Positions 54,613 through 64,000 of a DNA stretch of 64,000 nucleotides are shown here, piece by piece. The number at the start of each line of letters is the position of its first letter. Position 1 is the stretch's first letter. The notes beneath the pieces are model-generated. The model saw nothing but the letters and a program-made list of their open reading frames with translations, made no database searches and was not told the origin of the DNA. Source of the stretch: Adiantum capillus-veneris. Its lineage: Eukaryota; Streptophyta; Polypodiopsida; Polypodiales; Pteridaceae. Position numbers and translations under genes: made by a program. The DNA lies in NCBI GenBank assembly GCA_014529385.2, contig CM043959.1, positions 2,352,858 through 2,416,857 of the forward strand, in the 5' to 3' direction.

Positions 54613-56157
54613 AACTACTCCATTGAGGATGGATATTTACTCTAGAAGGCTAGAGTGTATGTACCAACTATTGGCAGCTTTAGAGCAAAAATTCTTAAAG
54701 AAAGTCGCAATAGTCCAAGTGCTGATCATCATGGGATTGAGAAGTCCTATGCATTGATTAAAAGAAAATTTTATTGTCTTAAGGACAGACTTATGTGTTG
54801 AAAAGCAATAAGTGTCAGGTCAATAAACATGAGTGTATCAAGGTTGAAGGACTAGTCCATCCTTTGAAAATTACTCACAAGGGAAATGGAAAAGCGTTCC
54901 ATGAACTTAATTACCAATTTACCCAAGACTAGTCGCGGGAATCACTCAACGTGGGTAGTAGTGGACAAGTTTATCAAAATAGCAAAGTTTATTTCCAAAC
55001 TAAGAAAACGGTTAAAAGGCCAAAGTTGTCAAAACCCTTTATTGAACATCTCTACAAGTCATTTGTCCTATCCATAGATCTCAGGGGGTTCATTGTGTTA
55101 GATTTTTAAAACTCTTTATCTATGAATTTTTTATAAATAAAATACACCCTTTTCATATTTAATCTGTAATTTTTTTTTAATTCCATTTTACAGTACCCTT
55201 TTGTAGGTGAAAATGTGAGAAAAAAATAAAATTTAATAGCCCCTTATGCTACATTCAAGTGATAGTCACATAAATATAAACTGACTCCTTTGAGCCGCAG
55301 ATATAGTGTCAGATAGAGAGAGGAAGTTCAATAGAGAAATCTTCAAAAAGCTGGATACTACTTTGAGCATGAGTACAACAGATCATCCACAGCATGATGG
55401 TCAAATCGAAAGTGTTGAGAAGATCCTAGAGAATATGTTTCATTCTTATGTAGGTAAGAAGCAATCCAATTGGGAAGAGTACTTACAATAGTTTCAAACA
55501 TGTAGCAAGCGGGGATATACACCATTCATGTTGATGTATGGTTTCTAACCAAGATCTCCTATGGCTATAGGCCGAGAGAAAGAGAAGATTCAATCTGTCC
55601 AGGACTTCCTTGAAGGCATGAATAATTTGTTGAAGGTAGCAAAGAAAAAAAGTGTAGTGCACACAATAGTGCTAAGACATATGCTGATAAAGGACGAAAA
55701 ATAGTTATCTTTGTAGAATGTGACTTTGCATTCATGAAATCTCCTACAAAGCCAGAAACCATGAAAACATAAAAGTATGACAAATTATCTCTTAGTAGAT
55801 ATTGTGGTCCCTTTGAAGTTATCAAAAAGATTGGGGATGTAGCATATAAACTTGAGCTAGCAGAGAGTTCTAAAGCTCACCATGTCCTCCACACTAGTAA
55901 ACTGAAGAAATCATCGGTTCATGGGTTGGAGAACATAGTCTCTCTAGAGATTTTGGTTGACTTAATAGAGCCACCAAAGATACCTCATGAACCAGAGAGT
56001 ATTTTAGGGTATCAATATAGATAAATCCATCATAAGGTATACCAAGAGGTACTTGTTAAGTGGATAGACTTAGACAAAGAAGCCACAACTTAGGAACACC
56101 ATAGTGCGATTGGCAAGAGATATCTCCATGTTGTTTTCGAGGATGAAAACTCTTTAT
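54613..56157 (+). pseudogene. Gypsy-B integrase and chromodomain remnant
   Basis: After the deletion: IEDGYL..ARVYVP, NLITNLPKTSRGNHSTWVVVDKFIK (54904-54980; the first catalytic Asp region is altered to MNLI), then MITE copy E, then VSDRERKFNREIF (second Asp) and DHPQHDGQIESVEKI (Glu) at 55303-55430. The C-terminal part reads SRYCGPFEVIKKIGDVAYKLEL and ILGYQYR..HHKVYQEVLVKWIDLD (about 56005-56075), a chromodomain-like end (L-V-K-W). That places Gypsy-B among chromoviruses, whose chromodomain can direct integration. Multiple stops and shifts make it inactive. Confidence 0.82.
55080..55294. mobile_element. G-run MITE copy E (inside Gypsy-B integrase)
   Basis: Begins CTCAGGGGGTTCA and ends TGACTCCTTTGAG. 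Flanks are CCATAGAT (55072-55079) and CCGCAGAT (55295-55302), 8 bp with two mismatches. The interior, with ATAAATAAAATAC and GAAAATGTGAGAAAA blocks, matches copy D. It sits between the first and second catalytic Asp regions of the Gypsy-B integrase. Confidence 0.75.
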
Positions 56158-56800
56158 AAGAGGGGGTAATTTCACGTAGTCTGTAACGGCGGTGACAAGG
56201 TCAATCACCTTCTGGCCATAGAGTCGGGAAGGCAGGGCTCAAGGCTCAGGGGGGTCACTATATATAAAACCTATATATTGTGTGCATTCATAAAATCCCT
56301 TAACTGTGAATTTTTCACAAATAGAACGAACCCTTATCTTATTCAATTTGTAAATGATTTTTCAATATCATTTTTTAATACTTCTTTTTATGTAAAAATG
56401 TGAGAAAATATATAATAAAATAATCCCCTCTGCTGAATCCATGTGATTGATACATTTTTATTGTAGCAACCCCTCCGAGGTTCAAGGAGAGACCACCCAG
56501 CCGTAATGTCCAAACAGTCGGATCAATGTGGACGGTAGGCCACACTTATAAATAGGGTTCGGAGATGAGGGGTAGCCTCATTGTCTCATAAACTGGGCAG
56601 TGAGCTTGGCGACCTAGCGGAATGCCTGCAGTGATATTACGAGGATGCAATAGAGATGATCGAGTATCGAGAGAGACACACGTAGTTCAATACTTGGAGA
56701 TCATTATTGGAAAACAATCATATCTCTCGTGAGTAGTTCCACTCTGCAATTGGATTTCTACAAATGGTAAGTATAGTTCATAAATATTTTAATAAACATT
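56158..56800 (+). repeat. Gypsy-B polypurine tract and 3' LTR (interrupted by a MITE)
   Basis: AAGAGGGGG at 56158-56166 is a plausible polypurine tract just after the end of pol. A likely LTR start is TGTAACGGCGG at 56182, though the exact start is uncertain. TATAAATA at 56547-56554 fits a promoter TATA box. MITE copy D occupies 56245-56479. The 3' end is unresolved, somewhere near 56740. Confidence 0.55.
56245..56479. mobile_element. G-run MITE copy D (inside Gypsy-B LTR)
   Basis: Begins CTCAGGGGGGTCAC and ends AACCCCTCCGAG. Flanks are GCTCAAGG (56237-56244) and GTTCAAGG (56480-56487), 8 bp with one mismatch. The interior resembles copy E. Confidence 0.8.
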
Positions 56801-57546
56801 TTAAGTTATTCATTTATTAAATTTGGATTTGGTTTTTGTAGAGTTAGAGCAATCACACTTATGTACAACTTGAGGATGAAGAGGATGACGAGAAAGAGGA
56901 GAACGAGTGGTACGTAGATTGATATGTCTTTTGATATCCTCTTTTAGAAGTGCAATGGCACAACGAACTCATTTGTACATAAAATGTTGTAAAATTTTGG
57001 CTTCATCAATAAATTTCAATATTGTTTTTGTGTGATATAAGGTGTGACATGTAATTTAGAGTATGTTGTTAATTTCAATGTTTATAATTATCCTTTTTTT
57101 CTCGGGGCTGTTGTTGTTGTTATTTTCACGTACGTAATATTATATCTGCAATTCGATTTTTATAAATGGTAAGTATAGTTCATAAATGTTTTAATAACCA
57201 TTTTAAGTTATTCATTTATTAAATTTGGATTTGGTTGTTGTAGAGTTAGAGCGGTCACACTTATGTACCACTTGAGGATGAAGAGGATGACGAGAAAGAG
57301 GAGTACGAGTAGTACGTAGATTGATATGTCTTTTGATATCCTCTTTTAGAAGTGCAATGGCACAACGAACTCATTTGTACATAAAATGTTGTAAAATTTT
57401 GGCTTCATCTATAAATTTCAATATTGTTTTTTTGTGATATAAGGTGTGACATGTAATTTAGAGTATGTTGTTAATTTCAAAGTTTATAATTATCTTTTTT
57501 TGCTCGGGGCTATTGTTGTTGTTATTGCCACGTACGTAATACTATA
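56743..57546 (+). repeat. 402-bp tandem duplication with a possible terminal exon
   Basis: Two direct copies starting TCTGCAATT at 56743 and 57145. Each holds TTGTAG, which could be a splice acceptor, then a short acidic frame (TYVQLEDEEDDEKEENEWYVD, stop, in copy 1; copy 2 has an extra stop) and a downstream AATAAA-like site in the first copy (56999-57020). It looks like the last exon and 3' UTR of a gene or transposase captured and duplicated. The identity of the source gene is unknown. Copies are about 95 percent identical by eye. Confidence 0.75.
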
Positions 57547-57727
57547 TCTTATTTTTCCCTTTGTTGATTCACGACAATGTATTTGTTTTTGGTCTTTTCC
57601 TTTTATAGTGTATCTTGGCAACTTTGGATTTGCGAGGGCCATGACGTGAGTGCCAGTCTGTTAGCTTTTATGGGACATGCGTCACTTCTAGAACTGGAGC
57701 TTCTCAAAAGATTCTTGGCATGTCCCC

Positions 57728-57850
57728 AAAGAGTTGGTCTAACGATAAAAAAGGCTTTGGACTCTCAACCTACGGGTTGTGGGTTCAAATTCCCCTTTGA
57801 GTCCCCTCTAGAGGGACACCTTGTACTCACATGGTGTTCACATTGCTAGG
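57728..57850 (+). repeat. tRNA-derived SINE head (or tRNA relic)
   Basis: GAGTTGGTCTAACGA (57731-57745) resembles an RNA polymerase III A box and GGTTCAAATTC (57782-57792) is a near-consensus B box. The intervening TTGGACTCTCAACC resembles an anticodon arm but does not fold as a normal tRNA. The 3' end of the SINE is unclear. More likely a SINE than a functional tRNA gene. Confidence 0.5.
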
Positions 57851-59000
57851 GCTCTTTTCCTTGAACACTCGAGTGCATCCTCCTCCTAGGGTAGGTCTCT
57901 CTACCATTCCGAGCATGCGGTGCGTCAATTAGGTGGCCATGGTGAAGCCTATGCATGGCTCTTGCCCGACCATGTTTCATGGCTAATATTTGGAAGGGAT
58001 TGCAATTTGTGGGAAGTAGATTTTACAGCTATGGGCTACTAAGTGACATTGTCATACGTAGTGTTCCATCTTCACAAGGTTGGTTTGCTCACTAAAAGTT
58101 CTTCTTGGAAGCAACTTTAATGTGGACATTACAAAAACAAATGATGATGTAGTTGCTTGTTCTGTATCAGTTTCCTTTGGTGTCAAGGAGTCAGAAGCTT
58201 GCTCGATTGATAGAGGAGCATCCGGACTCCGGAGGATGGAGGAGGAGGAACGAGCTGATAGCAGTAAATGTAGTTCCTCTACGTTGTGCAGCAGAGCATC
58301 TTGAGATGACATAGGACTTCTTGATTGCTGCTACAGAAGGATTTCGAAGCGAGACATTTTGAGTAATAGAATCAATGAAATTAAAAAGCACACTCACTCT
58401 TGCTTTCAGTTGTTTCATCAGAAGATGAACTGAGGGTCCTTTTGGGAACGATTGAGAGCTACAATACAATGTCAAGTTTTTATTGTTCAATTTTTGTTTT
58501 TCAATGCACAATACCAAAACCATCATCAGTAATACCCATGAAAACTTTGGTATTGGTTTTGAGTTCTTTGTGCACAAGACCAAAACCACCATATATACTA
58601 CCCATGAATACTTTGGTACTCTTATGGAGCTTTTTTATGCACAGTATCAAACCAACCATGTAAAGTATCCTAATAGGTTTTGAAGCAACGTTTTCCATGT
58701 ATTCATTCGAGGTTTCCTAACCAAGACTATTTTTGTATCATAGTTGGAATTGTACCATAAATTCACATGGAACCACCCCATAGTGGAGTTTTCTCTTAGG
58801 TCTTTTCATACATGAAACCCTTCTTTGTTTAAAAGTTGAAAGAACGATATACTTGCTATTGTGTGTATAATATCCAGATACCTTATTTCAAAGAGAGTTT
58901 TAATCAGATGTCGTAAATTAAGTTTGACCATCATGAAAAATCTCGTATTTGCACCCCATCTACACATGCTCTATTTTTTTGTAGCAACAATGATGCGAGT
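57851..59000. other. No gene recognised; imperfect tandem repeats at about 58495-58680
   Basis: Three diverged copies of a 66-75 bp unit (GCACA..ACCAAAACCA, ACCCATGAA(A/T)ACTTTGGTA) lie at 58495-58680. Frames 58052-58312 and 58191-58592 (minus) show no known motif. Confidence 0.45.
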
Positions 59001-59510
59001 GAGTGCTCTCCCAACCAGGTAGTATGGCAACACATGACTAGTTTGTGGGAATCTATACTTGTCCAAAGCTAAAAGATAGTACCACACAAAGAAATGCTTG
59101 TTTGGGGACGAGAACATGCCTATGTATGAGGAAAATCCACAGACATTGTTTGAGATGTTGTCAATTGGGAATCACTTTGTAGTGAAGGAAGATAACGAAG
59201 GTGATGACTTCTATCTAATGTGCACCAAAGCAATGTACCAAGCAGAAAAATCCCAAAGAAATAAGTGGCACAAAAAAGATGTTAGAGGTGGTCTTGTGGT
59301 TGAAGGTTTGTATTATGTCTAAGTGGATGGAAAGTGTGAAACATACATGCTTGTTGATCATCCATCTAGTCATGGTCTACTCCCACCATGTAAAAGCTAT
59401 CCAATGGAGCCTATTTCTAGACTTCAAAACTAGTTTTTGATAACCACTCAAGTATGTGAAAATATATACAAGAGCATGCCATAGGATGATGACACCGAAG
59501 AGGATTAAGG
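59001..59510 (+). pseudogene. Unidentified small coding relic
   Basis: An open frame at 59098-59322 (74 codons) reads FVVKEDNEGDDFYLMCTKAMYQAEKSQRNKWHKKDVRGG, VVEGLYYV, and after one stop the same frame continues VDGKCETYMLVDHPSSHG. The acidic, aromatic-rich pattern with a G-x-x-Y-Y end resembles a plant transposon-associated protein I have a vague memory of, but I cannot name the family. Treat as unknown. Confidence 0.35.
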
Positions 59511-60091
59511 AATCTAACCTATGCCCACATCTCCCAAGTAAACCATAGAGTAAATTGTACTAGTTATGATCATATACTATCATACGTTATTTCTTGATGG
59601 ATTTGAACACAATTTCCTGCCCTCTTTTCCTGCATTATGCTCTGTTTTTAGTCCGATTGCGTTGCCTCTCCTTTGCATTCTATTAATATTAATCATGGCT
59701 GGAGTAAAGACTTAAAAACCATAAATGTTAAATTCTAAACCTTATGGCAACATGCATGTGACCCTAACAGTGTTGTTTTCCAAGTGGTATTTACTAACTT
59801 GGTCTCTCTTATCTGAAGATTCCTATCCCACTCTCATCCACACAATCTTGCTACATTTACATGATGCCACGTTTTGTTTCACATATACCCATCGCTCCCA
59901 AAAGGGAAATATATTTTATTTTATGCCTACATAATATGGTTGTGTTTACCAACGCTTAGAAATTATTTGTGCTCATTGATCTACAATTGTCTGCAAATAT
60001 TCATGTGAAAGTCCATGCCAACACCATATCATACCATTGATATTTATTTAATCTTTTTCCTTAGCACTATTAGATTCTAAATAAGTACTAC

Positions 60092-60175
<84 letters not shown>

Positions 60176-60389
60176 CTTGTGGCAAGTGTAGACCATGGAG
60201 CTCGACCCACTAACTACGAAAACACCTTCCTTGTAAGAAAAAGTTGGCTAAATCCAAGTCTGCACAAGTAACCACATGCATTTCTATTGTTCTATACTTT
60301 ATGATGTTGCTTCCTTCTTCTACATCACCACCAGCTAGGGGCATCTTCTTTGATTTTGAAGGTGGCCATGTGTGTTATATATATCTACC

Positions 60390-60450
<61 letters not shown>

Positions 60451-60475
60451 TCCATCATGCTCATGAGGTGAGCGC

Positions 60476-60512
<37 letters not shown>

Positions 60513-60632
60513 AGGGAGGGCATGCTCATGAGGTGAGCGCTAGTGCTTACCTCATGAGCATGATGGGGAGTTGGGGAGAGAGACATAGAGAGAGAGAGAG
60601 GGTAGAAATATATATATAACACATACATATTT

Positions 60633-60667
<35 letters not shown>

Positions 60668-60692
60668 CATATATTTATATAAATAAAAATAA

Positions 60693-60729
<37 letters not shown>

Positions 60730-60838
60730 TATGTATGTATATATGTGTATACACATATATACACACACACTCACATACATACATATAGATATATTTATAT
60801 ATAAGTTTATATCGTCTACATCTCTCCCCTATCTATGC

Positions 60839-60904
<66 letters not shown>

Positions 60905-60960
60905 AAGATTAAATTAAGGCCCGTGTAAATGTGTGTGTGTAAGTTATGTGTTTATGAGAA
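59511..60960. other. No gene; dense simple repeats and a palindrome
   Basis: (AG)n at about 60095-60142 followed by (G)30 at 60144-60173; (CT)n at about 60397-60446; (GA)n at about 60478-60509; (CA)n, (AT)n and (TG)n(AG)n to 60898. A palindrome of GCTCATGAGGTGAGCGCT and its inverse centres near 60541 and is repeated near 63955. Confidence 0.8.
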
Positions 60961-62109
60961 CACTACAACAGAATCAGGTGCCTTCGACGCCGGCCGTCGA
61001 AAACTGCGTCGAAATGCACGTCCCTATGAAACAATCGATATATACATCGATACAGCCGCATATTTCGACGTCTATATCCATGCCTATATCGACGACCATA
61101 ACCAGAATTTTTTTTCTTGAGCAGAGGACAGGCAGCCTGGCCTGTGGCTGTGCCCAGTGAAAAGATGGACACAACCACAACCAGACTGCCTGTCCTCTGC
61201 CCAAGAAAGCGAGCAGCACCAAAATCAACCGTGCTCCTGCAGAAATTTCGGCAAAGTTCCCTTCGTTTTAACATAAACTTTAAAAAAAAAACCATATATA
61301 CGCCTCCTACATGATATCCATGTAGGATCTCACATGAGATTTAAGGCACAACTTGATGGAAGAAATGAAAGTAAAAACGAATTTAACTTCATAACCAACT
61401 TTGTGCATAACCATAACCAAAACCATAACGATAACCATAACCATAATCATAAAGTTCGTTAAATTCCTACATAATTACCATAACCAAAACCATGATCAAC
61501 ACCTGTCCAAAACAAACCTGTCCAAAATAATATATAACCATGTCCAAAACCATTATCAAAACCAGCCATAATCATAACCATAACTATAACCAAAACCATG
61601 ATCAACACCTATATGTGCATGTCTATACAAGAAAGAAACAAAGAGATGTGTCTGTGTTTCACAAAACATATATAGAAAAACCACTGATGACTCACGCGTC
61701 ACAACCTGCACATAAAGGGACAAGTCACAAAATTAGTATGATATTACTTTACATATACTTAATTAATTAAGTCAACTCACACATATTATTTATCTCGATC
61801 AAACGTCTCACCTCAATCGATCAGCGAGACTCTAAGGCCTCCTAGTCTACAGTCTCTTCTGTGGTGGAAGCAAGATCATTCAATACATCATAAATGCCTT
61901 TTTGATATCCATCTGTCTTCTCCTGGTGTGTCGGGGCTCGATGCATTGCAAGATTTTGCGTTTATTCAAAAACCAAAGTAATTAAGAATACATGATTCAT
62001 CGCTCTTGAAAAAAAACGCCATAGCTAGGATTGGATTGGAAACTCAGAAACTCATAGCGAAAGGTGTTGAAACCTCCGCTGCCAAGATGAGATGTGCCCC
62101 TTTATCTCC

Positions 62110-62417
62110 TTATGGCTCGCCGCGGCCAGACGTTGCTATCTGAACCTCGTGTCTGCTGTCTCCTCCTCCTCCTTGATCTGCTGCGACGACTCGTGTGAGA
62201 TGCCCGTAGGCTTCGGCGAGCTCTGCCTGAAAGCCCGACGAGCTGCATCTTGATGATGTTTCATGGTGTCCCGTGCAACATTCGTGATCCACCTCCTCGG
62301 AACCTCTGCTGAACCCGGAGCAGGCCGATACTCTCTCAGGATGGTCTCCACTATATAATTGATTTTGCCGTAGTCCTGATGAGTCCAAGACGTCATGATG
62401 GTGCTAGAAAACTGCAC
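62110..62417 (-). pseudogene. CACTA-associated second coding fragment
   Basis: Two overlapping minus frames; 62136-62417 reads PRRWITNVARDTMKHHQDAARRAFRQ. It is downstream of the tnp2 remnant and may come from the second gene of the element or the distal part of the transposase. Assignment is by position only. Confidence 0.35.
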
Positions 62418-62511
62418 CTCCGCGAGCTAGCGAACCCGCTGTCTCATCTCAGTCCCGACACTATACATGTCAACCTGTCCATATGGCCGTACAATATAGA
62501 CCTTGGAGGCA

Positions 62512-62900
62512 CTAGGATCGTGTGCCCCCCAAGGTGTCCGAGGTGTGTCGAGAGGTGTGCCTGCGTCGGACGGGAGCATGCCAACGCATCAACTTTGCAA
62601 TGGAACCACAACAAAACATGCTTTTTATCCTCGGAATAATAGGGAAATGCCGCAACACTTTAGCTGGCACTGACCCACCAACCACATTTTGTTTGTAGCG
62701 CATTGCTCCGCACTTAGGACATGACAAACAATCTGCAAACTCATTGCGAAAAAGAATGCAATCATTTGGACATGCATGAATCTTGTTGTAGTCCAAGCCA
62801 ACTGAGGTCAATAGTCGCTATGCGTATGGCATGGAGGGGGGCATTTCATTGCCATCCGAGAGTAGTTGCTCCCGCAACAACCTGTTTAAGCCACATTAAT
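62512..62900 (-). pseudogene. tnp2-type CACTA transposase fragment
   Basis: Minus-strand frame from about 62900 through 62811-62512: LLSDGNEMPPSMPYA, then GLDYNKIHACPNDCILFRNE, CLSCPKCGAMRYK and VPAKVLRHFPIIPRIKSMF, the N-terminal conserved block of plant tnp2 transposases with its Cys pairs (C-P-N-D-C and C-x-x-C). The sequence before it ends AAACAG, which fits a splice acceptor near 62880. Only this block is left; the catalytic core is deleted, so the element would need transposase from elsewhere. Confidence 0.88.
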
Positions 62901-63034
62901 TAAAACCTCCCCAAGCACGTCACCGTTGCAATCGAAAAATCTCTTTTGTAAGCTACGTACCTAAACAAAGCAGTGACGCTCCCGTACACTGATTGCAGAT
63001 TCAAAAACAACAAACAAGTACGAAGCACATATAT

Positions 63035-63162
63035 TGCTCTCTTTCTCTCTCTATTTCTCTATTTCCCTCTCTCTCTCTCTCTATCTCTCTATTTCTCTCT
63101 CTCTCTCTCTCTCTCTCTACTTCCCTATCTCTCTGTCTCTCTCTATTTCACACACACACTCA

Positions 63163-63199
<37 letters not shown>

Positions 63200-63212
63200 A
63201 ATTTCCTACACA

Positions 63213-63253
<41 letters not shown>

Positions 63254-63277
63254 AATTTTCTACACACACACACACAC

Positions 63278-63315
<38 letters not shown>

Positions 63316-63386
63316 CACACACACACACACCTCTCTCTCTCTCTCTTTCCTACATGTACACACACACACAACAATGTAGCTTGAGG

Positions 63387-63449
<63 letters not shown>

Positions 63450-63457
63450 GGGGGGGG
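63035..63457. repeat. CT/CA microsatellite cluster plus (GA)n(G)n within CACTA
   Basis: Alternating CT and CA arrays at about 63038-63370, then (GA)n at 63391-63438 and G-run 63439-63457. The large frames on both strands here are repeat artefacts. Confidence 0.95.
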
Positions 63458-63630
63458 ACAATACCTGCACTGTAGGTTTCCAAGAAACAAGGGCTAGATC
63501 TGTGCGCGTAGGCAAAAATGCCCGCTTGCACGCGGGTGGGGGGTTTTCCCCCAATTTTTTAAGCATCGATATATGCATTGATATATGCCTCGATATGTGC
63601 GTGAAAATACGAGTGGCCGCTACGCAATTT

Positions 63631-63735
63631 CGACTGACATTGGCACGTGTGTTGCCACGTACATACTGACGGACATTGGCACGTGTGTTGCCACGTACAT
63701 ACTGACGGACATTGGCACGTGTGTTGCCGCGTATA
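63631..63735. repeat. 36-bp tandem repeat, three copies, in CACTA subterminal region
   Basis: GACATTGGCACGTGTGTTGC recurs at a 36-base period starting near 63636, 63672 and 63708. Each copy holds CACGTG-type sequence. Probable transposase-binding subterminal array. Confidence 0.9.
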
Positions 63736-63840
63736 TCGACGCTCGCTATGCGCGTCGAAAGGTACGTTGCGTCGAAATACTACGCGTCGAAAAGCGCGTA
63801 GAGTGTTGTAGTGGAAATAGTACCTTTCCTAGCTATACTA

Positions 63841-63858
63841 GAGTGTGTGTGTGTGTGT

Positions 63859-63920
<62 letters not shown>

Positions 63921-64000
63921 ACCCTCTCCCTCCCCATCATGCTCATGAGATGAGCGCTTGTGCTCACCTCATGAGCATGATGGGGAGAGAGAGAGAGAGG
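63841..64000. repeat. Microsatellite plus palindrome at right edge
   Basis: (TG)n, (CT)n and (AT)n to about 63918, then ATCATGCTCATGAG...CTCATGAGCATGAT, a hairpin at about 63937-63981 matching the one near 60541. The window ends in a GA run. Confidence 0.85.

Larger units (their letters stand above)
60961..63813 (-). mobile_element. CACTA (En/Spm) DNA transposon, internally deleted
   Basis: Starts CACTACAACA at 60961 and ends TGTTGTAGTG at 63813, perfect CACTA inverted ends, flanked by GAA on both sides (60958-60960 and 63814-63816), the 3-bp duplication of this superfamily. Subterminal regions on both sides carry repeated TCGACG/GTCGAAA motifs, likely transposase binding sites. Length is 2853 bp. 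It encodes only part of a tnp2-type transposase, on the minus strand. The right subterminal region has three copies of a 36-bp repeat. Interior DNA holds many CT/CA tracts and a (G)19 run. Confidence 0.95.

Noticed and set aside
57731-57794. Functional tRNA gene
   Set aside because: The anticodon arm and acceptor stem do not pair properly and no CCA-side stem is evident; SINE head preferred.
62973-63497. 174-codon plus-strand ORF and minus-strand ORFs 63160-63531 and 63252-63578
   Set aside because: Leu-Ser, His-Thr and Arg-Glu runs from microsatellites inside the CACTA element.
63631-63735. 36-bp period repeats considered as a CRISPR array
   Set aside because: The repeats are directly contiguous with no spacers and lie in a CACTA subterminal region.

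Overview
This window looks like nuclear DNA of a land plant, most likely a seed-free vascular plant such as a fern. The organism call is inference. It rests on plant-type Ty3/gypsy, Ty1/copia, LINE, CACTA and Helitron-like remains, a decayed PLS-type pentatricopeptide (PPR) repeat run, a Penelope-like reverse transcriptase of a kind I know from algae and non-seed plants, and very long (GA/CT)n, (CA)n and homopolymer tracts. I see no intact host gene, no rRNA or functional tRNA gene, no CRISPR array and no prokaryotic operon. Nearly everything readable is a transposable element (TE), most of it inactivated by stop codons and frameshifts.

Layout. 1-4.9 kb: unidentified decayed coding frames ending at a polypurine tract and an LTR-like start. 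4.9-14.2 kb: LINE-A on the minus strand, split by a complete Ty3/gypsy element (Gypsy-A, 6859-12598) with 141-bp LTRs and a perfect GTGGG target duplication. 14.2-23.2 kb: a repeat-dense tract with giant CT/GA microsatellites, Helitron-like termini, small inverted-repeat elements, a 2.0-kb LTR element without an ORF (17687-19724), a 150-bp foldback and a Harbinger-type MITE. 24.3-26.9 kb: decayed Penelope-like RT (PLE-A). 27-35 kb: sparse sequence with a 207-bp Helitron-like element, a 78-bp LINE tail and a truncated LINE (LINE-B) with a 15-bp target duplication. 35.4-37.5 kb: PPR pseudogene. 38-42.3 kb: LINE-C with an L1-ORF1p-like ORF1 and an ORF2. 43-48 kb: an inverted duplication of a retroelement gag fragment enclosing LINE-D (16-bp target duplication). 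48.4-50.7 kb: LINE-E fragment and a second Penelope-like copy (PLE-B, minus). 51.6-56.8 kb: chromodomain gypsy remnant (Gypsy-B) split by a copia-type element and two MITEs. 56.7-57.5 kb: 402-bp tandem duplication. 57.7 kb: tRNA-like SINE head. 60961-63813: internally deleted CACTA element with 3-bp target duplication GAA and a tnp2 transposase remnant.

The parts do not form a pathway. The useful reading is a nesting history: Gypsy-A inside LINE-A; copia and MITEs inside Gypsy-B; MITEs inside LINE-C and the PPR pseudogene; LINE-B inside an inverted repeat; the CACTA element inside microsatellite-rich DNA. The most novel-looking item is a family of five 215-255 bp inverted-repeat elements (36527, 39900, 46951, 55080, 56245). 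They begin with a C-rich/G-rich run and are flanked by imperfect 8-9 bp direct repeats. I could not run alignments, so identities quoted are by eye.
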